Assembly (NCBI GenBank): GCA_947500825.1
Contig: CANMTR010000009.1
Location: 80,478-144,477, forward strand
Direction of reading: 5' to 3'
Source of the DNA: an uncultured Paracoccaceae bacterium
GTDB lineage: Bacteria; Pseudomonadota; Alphaproteobacteria; Rhodobacterales; Rhodobacteraceae
Length of the DNA: 64,000 nucleotides
Numbering within the stretch: the stretch's first letter is position 1; the number at the start of each line of letters is the position of its first letter. Positions 1 through 7,684 of this stretch are shown here, in pieces. The notes under the pieces are model-generated. The model did no database searches. It was not told the DNA's origin and saw only the letters and a program-made list of their open reading frames with translations. A program made the position numbers and the translations under genes.

Positions 1-149
1 CTTTTCCGCCTGTCGCACCCGATCCTCCCGACGCCCTGGCTCCGGTTGCGTTGGTGCGACGACCGGGCTGCAAAGGCAAGTCGGCCCATGGAAAGCGTGT
101 TTACAACCTTTGGGCGAGTCTGCACGGTCTCCGCTCACCAGGAGGCCGA

Positions 150-2015
150 ATGAGCGAACCAAGAGGCGACAGCGCGCGGCCGAAGGCCGCCGGACCGGCC
201 TTGCTGCTGCGGCTGCTGGCGACGACCGACCTGCACGCCGCGATCCGCGACTACGATTACGGCCGGCGCCGGCCGGACCCGTCGCGGGGCCTCAGCCTGG
301 CGGCGAGCCTGGCGCGCGATCTGGGCGATGCCGCCGATTGCGCGCTGCTGTTCGACAACGGCGACTTCCTGCACGGAGAGAGCAACGCGGCGATGGCCGA
401 TGCGGGGATCGGCGGCATCATGGGGGCGATGAACGCCGCCGGGTTCGACGCCGCCGCCCTGGGCAACCACGAGTTCGACGCGGGCGTGGACGTGCTGGAC
501 CGCGCGATGGCCCTGGCGGACTTTCCCATCCTGTGCGCCAACGTGGTGCGGCCCGACGGGTCGGGATACGCCGCCAGCCACGCGCTGATCGAGCGCACGG
601 TCGCGCCGCCGGGGGGCGGGGCGGCCCGGCCCTTGCGGATCGGTGTCGTGGGCGCCCTGCCTCGCGCGGCCGTGGGCGCGGGCGGGCTGGCGAAGCTGGA
701 GCGGCTCCGGGTCGAGGACGCGCAGGACGCCTGCGCGCGGGTGGTTCCGGGATTGCGGGCGGCGGGCGCCGACCTCGTGGTGGCGCTGTGCCATTCGGGG
801 CTGGACGAGGGTGGCGACCCCACGGCGGTGGACCTCGCGGCGAGCGGGCTTTTCGACGCGCTCGTGCTGGGTCACAGCCATGGCACGTTCCCCGCGCCCG
901 GGCTGGGGCGCCTCGACGGGGTGGACCCGGCGAGGGGGACGGTCTGCGGCGTGCCGGCGGTGATGCCGGGGGTGTTCGGGCGCTATGTCGGCCGGATCGA
1001 CCTGCAGCTGCGCGCCGATGCGGCGGGCTGGCGGGCCGTGTCGCACGAGGTGGCGCTGCACCCGGTCTCGCGCCGGGTCGAGGCCGGGCGGATCGAACCG
1101 ATGGCGCCCTGCGACCCGGCCGTGCTGCGCGCCAGCCGCGGGCTCCACCGCGACGCGCTGGCCGCCGGCGCCTGCGCGGTGGGACGGATCGCGGTGCCGC
1201 TCTCGACGCATTTCGCCCGGGTGGGGCGGTGCCGCGCGACCCGTTTCGTGGCCGAGGCCAAGCGGCGCGCGGTGGAACGGGCCCTGCCGGCGGCGGCCCG
1301 GCCCGGCCCCGTGGTGGGCCTTTCGGCACCGACCTGGTGCGGCGGCCGGGGCGGACCGCTCCATTACGTCGACATCGCGGCGGGGCGGGTACTGGAGGCG
1401 GACCTGCGCCGATTGTGCCCGTTTCCCGACCGGCTCGTGGCGATCGCGGCCACCGGGGCGGACCTTCGCGCGTGCCTGGAGCGCAGCGTCAGCGCGCTGG
1501 AACGGCAGATCCCGGGCGAGCAGGCGCTTCGGATCGTCGATCCGCGCTTTCCGCCGATGGACTTCGACATGCCGGGGCAGGTGCGGTTCCGCGTCGATCC
1601 GGGGCAGGCCGCGCTCTATGACGCGCGGGGGCGACGGGTGCTGGATGGGCCGGGCAGGGTGTCGGACCTGCGGCTCGACGGCGCGCCGCTGACCACCGAG
1701 GCGCCCATCGTCCTCGCCGTGACGGATTACCGCGTCCGGGGCGGGGGCGGCTTCCCGCTGCCGTCCGGGCCGCCCCTGGTGGAGACGGGTATGAGCGCGC
1801 GCGACGCGGTCGTGGCCGCCCTGGCCGAGGGGATGGCGCCGCCGGAGCCCGCGATGTTCGACCTTGCCCCCGTGGCCCATGCCACGGCGCTGTTCCAGTC
1901 GGGCACCGGGGCGGGGCGCCACCACGACCTGGTGGCCGATCTCGACGTGGAGCAGCTGGGCTGGGATTCGCAGGGGTTCCGCACCTATCTCATGAGCTTC
2001 TCCGGCGCCCCTTGA
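150..2015 (+). CDS. 5'-nucleotidase / 2',3'-cyclic phosphodiesterase family protein (CpdB/UshA-like)
   Basis: The 621-aa product has the two-domain layout of the 5'-nucleotidase family. An N-terminal calcineurin-like metallophosphatase carries the metal motifs TTDLH (residues 25-29), DNGD, GNHEFD and GHSHG. A C-terminal nucleotidase domain contains the conserved region around VTDYRVRGGGGF. Family members hydrolyse 2',3'-cyclic nucleotides or 3'/5'-nucleotides. Start: the ORF is open from 51, but ATG at 150 has GGAGG about 5 bases upstream and is preferred. CpdB and UshA are normally exported, yet no signal peptide is visible after this start (MSEPRGDS, then a short hydrophobic patch). It may therefore be cytoplasmic, or use a start I misjudged. 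Substrate cannot be decided from sequence. Confidence 0.85.
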   Translation: MSEPRGDSARPKAAGPALLLRLLATTDLHAAIRDYDYGRRRPDPSRGLSLAASLARDLGDAADCALLFDNGDFLHGESNAAMADAGIGGIMGAMNAAGFDAAALGNHEFDAGVDVLDRAMALADFPILCANVVRPDGSGYAASHALIERTVAPPGGGAARPLRIGVVGALPRAAVGAGGLAKLERLRVEDAQDACARVVPGLRAAGADLVVALCHSGLDEGGDPTAVDLAASGLFDALVLGHSHGTFPAPGLGRLDGVDPARGTVCGVPAVMPGVFGRYVGRIDLQLRADAAGWRAVSHEVALHPVSRRVEAGRIEPMAPCDPAVLRASRGLHRDALAAGACAVGRIAVPLSTHFARVGRCRATRFVAEAKRRAVERALPAAARPGPVVGLSAPTWCGGRGGPLHYVDIAAGRVLEADLRRLCPFPDRLVAIAATGADLRACLERSVSALERQIPGEQALRIVDPRFPPMDFDMPGQVRFRVDPGQAALYDARGRRVLDGPGRVSDLRLDGAPLTTEAPIVLAVTDYRVRGGGGFPLPSGPPLVETGMSARDAVVAALAEGMAPPEPAMFDLAPVAHATALFQSGTGAGRHHDLVADLDVEQLGWDSQGFRTYLMSFSGAP

Positions 2016-2045
2016 AACGGGTGCGCCGGTTCGATACCTGACCTT

Positions 2046-2142
2046 CCGAGAGGCTGGCGCGGGCAGGCGCCTCGCCAACCCGGTCAGGTCCGGAAGGAAG
2101 CAGCCGCAACGAGCCCCGCTTGGGTCGCGTTCAGTCTCTCAC
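2046..2142 (+). ncRNA. ffs: Signal recognition particle RNA (4.5S, small bacterial type)
   Basis: The hallmark domain IV sequence GGTCAGGTCCGGAAGGAAGC lies at about 2082-2101 and binds Ffh. Flanking arms GAGAGGCTGGCGC (from 2048) and GCGTTCAGTCTCTC (to 2140) pair to close a single long hairpin of about 95 nt, the usual size of the Alu-less proteobacterial SRP RNA. The exact ends are estimated from the stem. It lies between the phosphoesterase gene and the convergent TRIC-type gene. Confidence 0.93.
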
Positions 2143-2163
2143 CCCCCCCTTCCTTCGATGTTG

Positions 2164-2784
2164 TCAGCGCCGCGGCGGGCGCGGCTTGTAGACCGGCAGC
2201 CGCCATCCCAGCGCCAGCGAGCCCGCGCGCAGCACGAAGGCCGCGCCCGCGGCCAGCGCCACGGCGGGGGCGAGGCCCAGCCCCGCCTGTGCGCCCAGGA
2301 GCGCCGCGCCCGCGCCCGCGAGCGCGGCGGTGGCATAGAGCTCGCCGTGGCGCAGCACCAGCGGCACCTCGTTGGCGACCACGTCGCGCATCAGGCCGCC
2401 GAACGTGCCGGTGGCCACGCCCATGAACAGCACGATCGGCCAGGCATGCCCGTCGGACAGGGCGACGCCCGTGCCCGCCGCCACCGCCGCCGACAGCGCC
2501 GCCGCGTCGAACCACAAGAGCGCGGCCAGACGGCTTTCGAACAGGTGCGCGGTGAAGAAGACGAGGATCGCGGCCGTGGCGGTCAGCCCCAGGTAGCTGG
2601 GACTGTCGATCCAGAAGATCACCCGGTCGAGCAGCAGGTCGCGCAAGGTGCCTCCGCCCACCGCCGTGAGCGTGGCGAGAAACGCGAAGCCCACCAGGTC
2701 GAGCCGGGCGCGGCTCGCGGTGAGCGCGCCGGTGAGGGCGAAGACGAAGACCGCCGCGTGGTCGAGGATCGCGATCGCGCCCAC
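2164..2784 (-). CDS. Trimeric intracellular cation (TRIC)-type channel, YicG/UPF0126 family
   Basis: This 206-aa membrane protein has about seven hydrophobic segments arranged as two repeated halves. Each half carries a glycine-rich stretch typical of the UPF0126/TRIC family: GGGTLRDLLLD in the first and GTFGGLMRDVVANEVP in the second. Bacterial TRIC proteins form trimeric cation channels in the inner membrane; the physiological ion here is unknown. The start is GTG at 2784, only 3 bp after the rnhA stop, so the gene is probably co-transcribed with rnhA. Confidence 0.85.
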   Translation of the reverse strand: MGAIAILDHAAVFVFALTGALTASRARLDLVGFAFLATLTAVGGGTLRDLLLDRVIFWIDSPSYLGLTATAAILVFFTAHLFESRLAALLWFDAAALSAAVAAGTGVALSDGHAWPIVLFMGVATGTFGGLMRDVVANEVPLVLRHGELYATAALAGAGAALLGAQAGLGLAPAVALAAGAAFVLRAGSLALGWRLPVYKPRPPRR

Positions 2785-2787
2785 GGC

Positions 2788-3243
2788 CTAGCCCGGCTTG
2801 AACTCCGCCATGCCGGCGCGGGCCAGCTCGTCGGCGCGTTCGTTCTCGGGGTGGCCGGCATGACCCTTGACCCATTCCCAGGTAACCTCGTGGCGCTCCT
2901 GCGCGGCGTCGAGGCGCTGCCACAGGTCCACGTTCTTGACGGGCTTCTTGGCCGCCGTCTTCCAGCCGTTGCGCTTCCAGCCGTGGATCCAGCCGGTGAC
3001 GCCGTTCTTCACGTACTGGCTGTCGGTGATCACGGTGATCCGGGAGGGGCGCGCGAGGCTGTCGAGCGCCGAGATCGCGGCCAGGAGCTCCATGCGGTTG
3101 TTGGTGGTATGCGCCTCGCCGCCCTTGAGTTCGCGCTCGCGCAGGACGGTGTCGCCGGTCTTCGCGACCATGAGCGCGCCCCAGCCGCCCGGCCCGGGAT
3201 TTCCCGAGCAGGCCCCGTCGGTATAGGCGAAGACGTCCGGCAT
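2788..3243 (-). CDS. rnhA: Ribonuclease HI
   Basis: The 151-aa product is the normal length for RNase HI, which cuts the RNA strand of RNA-DNA hybrids during replication and repair. The acidic active site is visible: [14 protein letters not shown] (first Asp), NNRMELLA (Glu), TDSQYV (second Asp) and the C-terminal [13 protein letters not shown] (His and last Asp). The basic protrusion [12 protein letters not shown] is present. The gene is followed 3 bp later by the TRIC-type channel gene on the same strand. Confidence 0.97.
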   Translation of the reverse strand: MPDVFAYTDGACSGNPGPGGWGALMVAKTGDTVLRERELKGGEAHTTNNRMELLAAISALDSLARPSRITVITDSQYVKNGVTGWIHGWKRNGWKTAAKKPVKNVDLWQRLDAAQERHEVTWEWVKGHAGHPENERADELARAGMAEFKPG

Positions 3244-3303
3244 GGCTTCCCCGTCTGCGGTCGGCCCGCGCGTCCTAGGACGAAACGGGCCCGGGCGAAA
3301 GGC

Positions 3304-3753
3304 TCAGAACATCACCGGCAGCAGCGACAGGACCACGCCCGCCGTCAGGATCAGGCGCAGGGTCATCCACCAGCGCGGTGCCAGCCCCTGGGCGACGAAC
3401 ATCGCGTCGAGCCCCAGGATGCCCACGAAGCCGAGCGCGAGGTAGGTGGCGGCCGATACCGGGCCGCCGCCCACCAGGAAGAACGCCCAGAGCGCGGGGA
3501 TCACCGACAGGGCGTAGCCCGTGGCCGCCACCGCCCCCGTGGCCCGCGTGGCAAAGCCCCACAAGGCGCCGGACATGAACGACAGGATCACCGTGCCGTA
3601 GGCGAGCTGGATGTAGGGGCCTACGAAGCGCGGCCCGATGGCGGTGGCCGTCCACTGGCCCAGGGCGGGAAACCAGGCGGTCGCCACGCCCCAGAAGAAG
3701 GGCAGGAGGCCCCCCAGTCCCAGGACGAGGGGGGCGACGGGAATGCGTGTCAT
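3304..3753 (-). CDS. DUF3429 family integral membrane protein
   Basis: The 149-aa protein is almost entirely hydrophobic, with about five transmembrane helices. Its pattern matches DUF3429, for example LPFFWGVA near the N-terminus and YGTVILSFMSGALWGFA in the middle. The function of the family is not established. It is encoded upstream of rnhA on the same strand with about 60 bp between them, so it may be part of the same transcript. Confidence 0.75.
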   Translation of the reverse strand: MTRIPVAPLVLGLGGLLPFFWGVATAWFPALGQWTATAIGPRFVGPYIQLAYGTVILSFMSGALWGFATRATGAVAATGYALSVIPALWAFFLVGGGPVSAATYLALGFVGILGLDAMFVAQGLAPRWWMTLRLILTAGVVLSLLPVMF

Positions 3754-3810
3754 GGGTGCGCCTTCGGACCGGGGGCGGACGATGTCTGAATAGCAGCCGC
3801 CGAGCGGCGA

Positions 3811-4212
3811 TCAAGGTGTGCGCGCGGACCCCTCGTCGCGGAGCGTGTCGCGGATCTCGATCAGCACGTCGAGCTCGGAGGGGCCGGTGGGCACCTCGGG
3901 GGCGACGTCGTCCGGCTTCTCGGCAATGGACTTGACGCGGTTCACGGCCTTCACGAGCAGGAACACGACGAAGGCGATGATCAGGAAGTTGATCACGGCG
4001 GTGAGGAAGTTGCCGTACATGAACTGTGCATCGCCCACCCCGACCGAAAGGCCCGAGAAGTCGAGACCGCCGACGAACAGGCCGATCAGCGGCGTGATGA
4101 TGTCCTGCACGAGCGAGGTCACGATCGCGGTGAAGGCCGCCCCGATGATGATCCCCACGGCAAGGTCCATGACATTGCCCTTGGCGATGAAGTCCCTGAA
4201 TTCGCGGATCAC
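3811..4212 (-). CDS. mscL: Large-conductance mechanosensitive channel MscL
   Basis: The 133-aa product has the classic MscL layout: amphipathic N-terminus [20 protein letters not shown], first pore helix [22 protein letters not shown], periplasmic loop, second helix [20 protein letters not shown], and a charged cytoplasmic C-terminal helix. It is a pentameric inner-membrane emergency valve that opens on hypo-osmotic shock. The 213-bp gap upstream contains its promoter region and an unrelated + strand terminator. Confidence 0.97.
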   Translation of the reverse strand: MIREFRDFIAKGNVMDLAVGIIIGAAFTAIVTSLVQDIITPLIGLFVGGLDFSGLSVGVGDAQFMYGNFLTAVINFLIIAFVVFLLVKAVNRVKSIAEKPDDVAPEVPTGPSELDVLIEIRDTLRDEGSARTP

Positions 4213-4355
4213 CTGCGGCCCTCCCTCATGGTGCGGGAAAAAGGAGCAGACCTGCCCGGTGCCGTCAAGCTCGCGCCATGGGAGGACGCGTGCGGGCCGT
4301 CGTCCCGGCGGGCATCTGTCTTGGGTGGCCGGCAGGCCGCGGACCTCGACGCACG

Positions 4356-4402
4356 GTCTCGGCCGCAGCGATCGCGTGGCGGCCGCCGAGACGCTTTTTT
4401 TT
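4356..4402 (+). terminator. Intrinsic terminator on + strand with no annotated + gene upstream
   Basis: GTCTCGGC (4356-4363) pairs perfectly with GCCGAGAC (4385-4392) around a GC-rich loop that can fold further. It is followed two bases later by a run of eight T (4395-4402) and then nine G. This is a canonical Rho-independent terminator for + strand transcription. Both neighbouring genes (mscL and ispH) are on the minus strand, so it may end a small RNA transcribed from the 4213-4355 interval. The 4213-4425 gap holds no convincing ORF. Confidence 0.6.
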
Positions 4403-4425
4403 GGGGGGGGGTGGGTGACGTGCGG

Positions 4426-5376
4426 TCAGGCCGGCTCGCGCAGGACGCGGGGAACCTTGAACTCCACGTTCTCGGTCGCGGTCTCGATCGGCTCGACGGT
4501 GACGTCGAAGCGGGCGCGGAAGGCGTCGATCACCTCGTCGATCAGGACCTCGGGCGCCGAGGCGCCGGCGGTGATGCCCACCGAACGGATGCCCTCGAGC
4601 GCGCGCCAGTCGATGTCGGCGGCGCGCTGGACGAGCTGGGCATAGGGGCATCCTGCCCGCTGGCCGACCTCCACCAGGCGCTTGGAGTTCGACGAGTTGG
4701 GCGCGCCGACCACCAGCATCGCGTCGATCCGCGGGGCCATCGCCTTGACCGCCTCCTGGCGGTTGGTGGTGGCGTAGCAGATGTCTTCCTTATGGGGGCC
4801 GACGATGGCCGGAAAGCGGTCCTGAAGCGCGGCGACGATGTCTGCCGTGTCGTCCACTGAAAGGGTGGTCTGGGTGATGAAGGCAAGGCGCTCGGGGTCG
4901 CGCACCTCGAGCCCCGCCACGTCGTCGGGCGTCTCGACCAGCAGGACCTCGCCCTCGGGAAGCTGGCCCATCGTGCCAAGGGTCTCGGGGTGGCCGGCAT
5001 GGCCGATCATCACCATCTGCAGGCCGTTCTGGTGATGGCGCTCGGCCTCGATATGGACCTTCGATACCAGCGGGCAGGTGGCATCGACATAGACCATCTC
5101 GCGGGCGCGGGCCTCGGCGGGGACGGCCTTGGGCACGCCGTGGGCGGAGAAGATGACGGGACGATCGGCGGGCGCCTCGTCCAGGTCCTCGACGAAGACG
5201 GCGCCCTTGTCGCGCAATCCGTCCACGACGAAGCGATTGTGCACGATCTCGTGGCGCACATAGACCGGCGGGCCCCATTTCTCGAGCGCCAGCTCGACGA
5301 TCTTGATCGCGCGGTCGACCCCGGCGCAAAAGCCCCGGGGCGCGGCGAGATGGAGCGTGAGCGGCTCTGTGGTCAT
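4426..5376 (-). CDS. ispH: 4-hydroxy-3-methylbut-2-enyl diphosphate reductase
   Basis: The 316-aa product is the last enzyme of the MEP isoprenoid pathway, reducing HMBPP to IPP and DMAPP with a [4Fe-4S] cluster. The three cluster cysteines are visible in GFCAGVDRA (residue 17), [11 protein letters not shown] and [11 protein letters not shown]. Family motifs RHEIVHN, SAHGV and GAPNSSNS are also present. The ORF opens at 5400, but ATG at 5376 has AGGAGG just upstream and matches the usual N-terminus, so it is preferred. Confidence 0.97.
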   Translation of the reverse strand: MTTEPLTLHLAAPRGFCAGVDRAIKIVELALEKWGPPVYVRHEIVHNRFVVDGLRDKGAVFVEDLDEAPADRPVIFSAHGVPKAVPAEARAREMVYVDATCPLVSKVHIEAERHHQNGLQMVMIGHAGHPETLGTMGQLPEGEVLLVETPDDVAGLEVRDPERLAFITQTTLSVDDTADIVAALQDRFPAIVGPHKEDICYATTNRQEAVKAMAPRIDAMLVVGAPNSSNSKRLVEVGQRAGCPYAQLVQRAADIDWRALEGIRSVGITAGASAPEVLIDEVIDAFRARFDVTVEPIETATENVEFKVPRVLREPA

Positions 5377-5456
5377 GGCATGCCTCCTGTGGTCCGACAC
5401 CTAGGGATCGAGGGCGGGGGCGTCCAGCGGGCAGGCCGTGACGGCCGCGTGAGCCC

Positions 5457-5894
5457 TCAGCCGATGAGCCCGGCGGTGACGGCCGCGAGCACCGCGTAGC
5501 GGCCCGTCTTGGCCACGGTCACCAGGGCCAGGAACAGCCACCAGGGTGTGCGCAGGACGCCGGCCGCCACGGTGATCGCGTCGCCGAAGGGCGCCCAGCT
5601 CAGCAGCAGGCTCCACGAGCCCCAGCGCGCGTACCAGTCCTGGGCGCGGTCCAGTTGCGCGTCGCTCACCGGGAACCAGCGGCGGCCGCGGAACCGCTCC
5701 AGCCCCAGCCCCATGAGGTAGTTGACGACCGACCCCAGCACGTTGCCGAGGCTCGCCACCGCCAGGAGGAGCCACAGGGGCTGCGTGCCGCGAAGCTGCA
5801 GGCCGACGAAGACCACCTCGGACTGGAAGGGCAGGATGGTCGCCGCGCCGAAAGCCGCGGCGAACATGCCTGCGAGGGAAAGGACCTGGTCCAC
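5457..5894 (-). CDS. YqaA-type DedA/SNARE-associated membrane protein
   Basis: The 145-aa protein begins near a short hydrophobic helix and contains ATILPFQSEVVFV and NVLGSVVNYLMG, followed by the amphipathic WYARWGSWSLLLSWAPFGDAIT and two C-terminal membrane helices. This is the compact YqaA branch of the DedA superfamily, implicated in lipid or membrane homeostasis. The precise substrate is unknown. It ends about 80 bp from ispH and begins 13 bp after the LabA-type gene, so the three probably form one minus-strand unit. Confidence 0.8.
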   Translation of the reverse strand: MDQVLSLAGMFAAAFGAATILPFQSEVVFVGLQLRGTQPLWLLLAVASLGNVLGSVVNYLMGLGLERFRGRRWFPVSDAQLDRAQDWYARWGSWSLLLSWAPFGDAITVAAGVLRTPWWLFLALVTVAKTGRYAVLAAVTAGLIG

Positions 5895-5907
5895 CGGGAC
5901 CGGCGGG

Positions 5908-6477
5908 TCAGGAATTCACGGCGTTCCGGGCGTTGGCATCCTGGCCGTCGCGTGGCGGGCGGCCGATGACCTCGCGCAACTCGTCGAGCTCGATGAAGTT
6001 GTCGGCCTGGCGGCGCAGTTCGTCCGCGATCATGGGCGGCTGCGAACGGATCGTGGAGACGACCGACACCCGCACCCCCTGACGTTGCAGTGACTCAATC
6101 AGAGGGCGAAAATCACCGTCTCCGGAGAACAGGACGGCGTGGTCCATTCTGGGGGCGAGTTCCATCGCGTCTACGGTGAGCTCGATATCCATGTTGCCTT
6201 TGACTTTCCGCCGGCCCTGGTTGTCGATGTATTCCTTCGCCGTCTTCGTCACCATGGTGAAGCCGTTGTAATTCAGCCAGTCGACGAGCGGGCGGATCGG
6301 GGAATAATCGTCGTTGTCGAGCAGGGCGGTGTAGTAGAAGGCGCGCAAGAGCTTGCCACGGCGCATGAATTCCTGTCGCAAAAGCTTGTAGTCGATATCG
6401 AACCCGAGCGACTTCGCGGCGGCGTAGAGGTTCGACCCATCAATGAAAAGCGCCAGCCTTTCGTCGCGATAAAACAT
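5908..6477 (-). CDS. NYN domain (LabA/DUF88-type) protein, putative ribonuclease
   Basis: The 189-aa product has the PIN-like NYN fold signature: LFIDGSNLYAAAKSLG at the N-terminus, acidic DNDD in the middle and the late motif VLFSGDGDFRPLIE, with conserved Asp residues for metal binding. LabA/YaiI-type NYN proteins are predicted or shown to be nucleases. The ORF track extends to 6543, but ATG at 6477 has AAAGGA about 7 bases upstream and fits homologues, which start close to FYRDERLALF. It is divergent from folK, with a shared 123-bp control region. Confidence 0.88.
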   Translation of the reverse strand: MFYRDERLALFIDGSNLYAAAKSLGFDIDYKLLRQEFMRRGKLLRAFYYTALLDNDDYSPIRPLVDWLNYNGFTMVTKTAKEYIDNQGRRKVKGNMDIELTVDAMELAPRMDHAVLFSGDGDFRPLIESLQRQGVRVSVVSTIRSQPPMIADELRRQADNFIELDELREVIGRPPRDGQDANARNAVNS

Positions 6478-6600
6478 ACAATAGTCCTTTTGGGTTCGGG
6501 CCGGTCGGCCGACCCTTGTCGTTATGAAACTGCTCGCAGCCATCAGTGATTCTGGGGCAGGAATGCATAGGATATCCTAGCAGACAGAGGCAATTTCAAT

Positions 6601-7161
6601 ATGCTGCTCGCGTTTGGCGCGAACTTAGGCACCAGGGCGGGATCTCCGCTCAGGACGATCGAGGCCTCGGCCAAGTGCTTGGCGGATGCGGGTTTAATCC
6701 TGCGCCGCCTGTCGAGGCCCTTCGCCACCCCGGCCCATCCCCCCGGATCCGGCCCCGAATTCGTGAACGCGGCGGCCCTCGTTTCGAGCGGTTTTCCGCC
6801 TAACGAGGTGCTCGAAAGGCTGCATGGAATAGAGGCGGAGTTCGGCCGCTGCCGGTCGACGGGGGGCCGATGGCAGCCGCGCCCGCTCGACATCGATCTG
6901 ATCGCCGACGGGGACGCGGTGCTGCCCGACGGCGCGACCCAGGCCATGTGGCGCAGGCTCGCCCCCGAACGGCAGCGGCAGGATGTGCCGGGCGACCTGA
7001 TCCTGCCCCACCCGCGGGTGCAGGACCGTGCCTTCGTCCTCGTTCCGTTGATGGACGTGGCCCCCGGATGGCGGCATCCACTGCTGGGAGAGACGGTCGC
7101 GGAAATGCTGGCGCGGCTGCCGGCGGGCGACAGCGTGGCGATCCGCCCGCTGGACTGGTAG
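6601..7161 (+). CDS. folK: 2-amino-4-hydroxy-6-hydroxymethyldihydropteridine pyrophosphokinase
   Basis: The 186-aa product is HPPK of folate synthesis, transferring pyrophosphate from ATP to hydroxymethyl-dihydropterin. Visible motifs are LAFGANLGTR (N-terminal strand), PEFVNAA (substrate loop), GRWQPRPLDIDLI (the signature with metal-binding aspartates) and LILPHPRVQDRAFVLVPL. ATG at 6601 is used; AGAGG lies about 11 bases upstream, which is a weak ribosome site. No folB or folP is adjacent here. Confidence 0.94.
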   Translation: MLLAFGANLGTRAGSPLRTIEASAKCLADAGLILRRLSRPFATPAHPPGSGPEFVNAAALVSSGFPPNEVLERLHGIEAEFGRCRSTGGRWQPRPLDIDLIADGDAVLPDGATQAMWRRLAPERQRQDVPGDLILPHPRVQDRAFVLVPLMDVAPGWRHPLLGETVAEMLARLPAGDSVAIRPLDW

Positions 7162-7279
7162 GCGATTGCTCCATGCGGCGGGTTGTCAATACCCGTCATC
7201 TGCCGTATCCACGCGACTTCAGGCGTCCGGGGCCCGCGAGTCGCCGGGCTGCGAGACGTGACCCATTCTGGAGGTGTCC

Positions 7280-7654
7280 ATGGCCCGCGTGACCGTCGAA
7301 GATTGCGTCGACAAGGTTCCCAACCGGTTCGAGCTTGTCCTGCTCGCCGCGCACCGCGCCCGCGAGATGACCGCCGGCTCGACCCCGACCGTGGATCGCG
7401 ACAACGACAAGAACCCCGTCGTCTCCCTGCGCGAGATCGCCGACGAGACCCAGCAGGCCGACGCCCTGCGCGAGCGCATGATCGAGAGCCACCAGACCCA
7501 GATCGAGGTCGACGAGCCCGAGGAGGACGCGATGTCGCTCCTGATGGGCGGCGGCGGCGGTGCCGCCTCGGCCGAGCAGGACAAGCCGGCCGACGACGAC
7601 ATGTCCGAGGAAAAGCTGCTGCGCGCCCTGATGGAAGCGCAGAAGAGCCAGTGA
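7280..7654 (+). CDS. rpoZ: DNA-directed RNA polymerase omega subunit
   Basis: The 124-aa protein opens with [20 protein letters not shown] and continues with [10 protein letters not shown] and [13 protein letters not shown], all conserved in omega, which helps assemble and stabilise RNA polymerase and contributes to ppGpp binding. The C-terminal part is an acidic, low-complexity tail with a glycine run. A GTG lies at 7274, but ATG at 7280 with GGAG six bases upstream is preferred. The next gene is rel, a conserved pairing linking transcription to the stringent response. Confidence 0.96.
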   Translation: MARVTVEDCVDKVPNRFELVLLAAHRAREMTAGSTPTVDRDNDKNPVVSLREIADETQQADALRERMIESHQTQIEVDEPEEDAMSLLMGGGGGAASAEQDKPADDDMSEEKLLRALMEAQKSQ

Positions 7655-7684
7655 CGGAGGGCGGCGCGGCCCGCGCTGGAGGCC

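Noticed and set aside
2158-3789. 543-aa + strand ORF
   Set aside because: It is antisense to the TRIC-type gene, rnhA and the DUF3429 gene; its Arg/Glu/His-rich translation is typical of a shadow frame in high-GC DNA.
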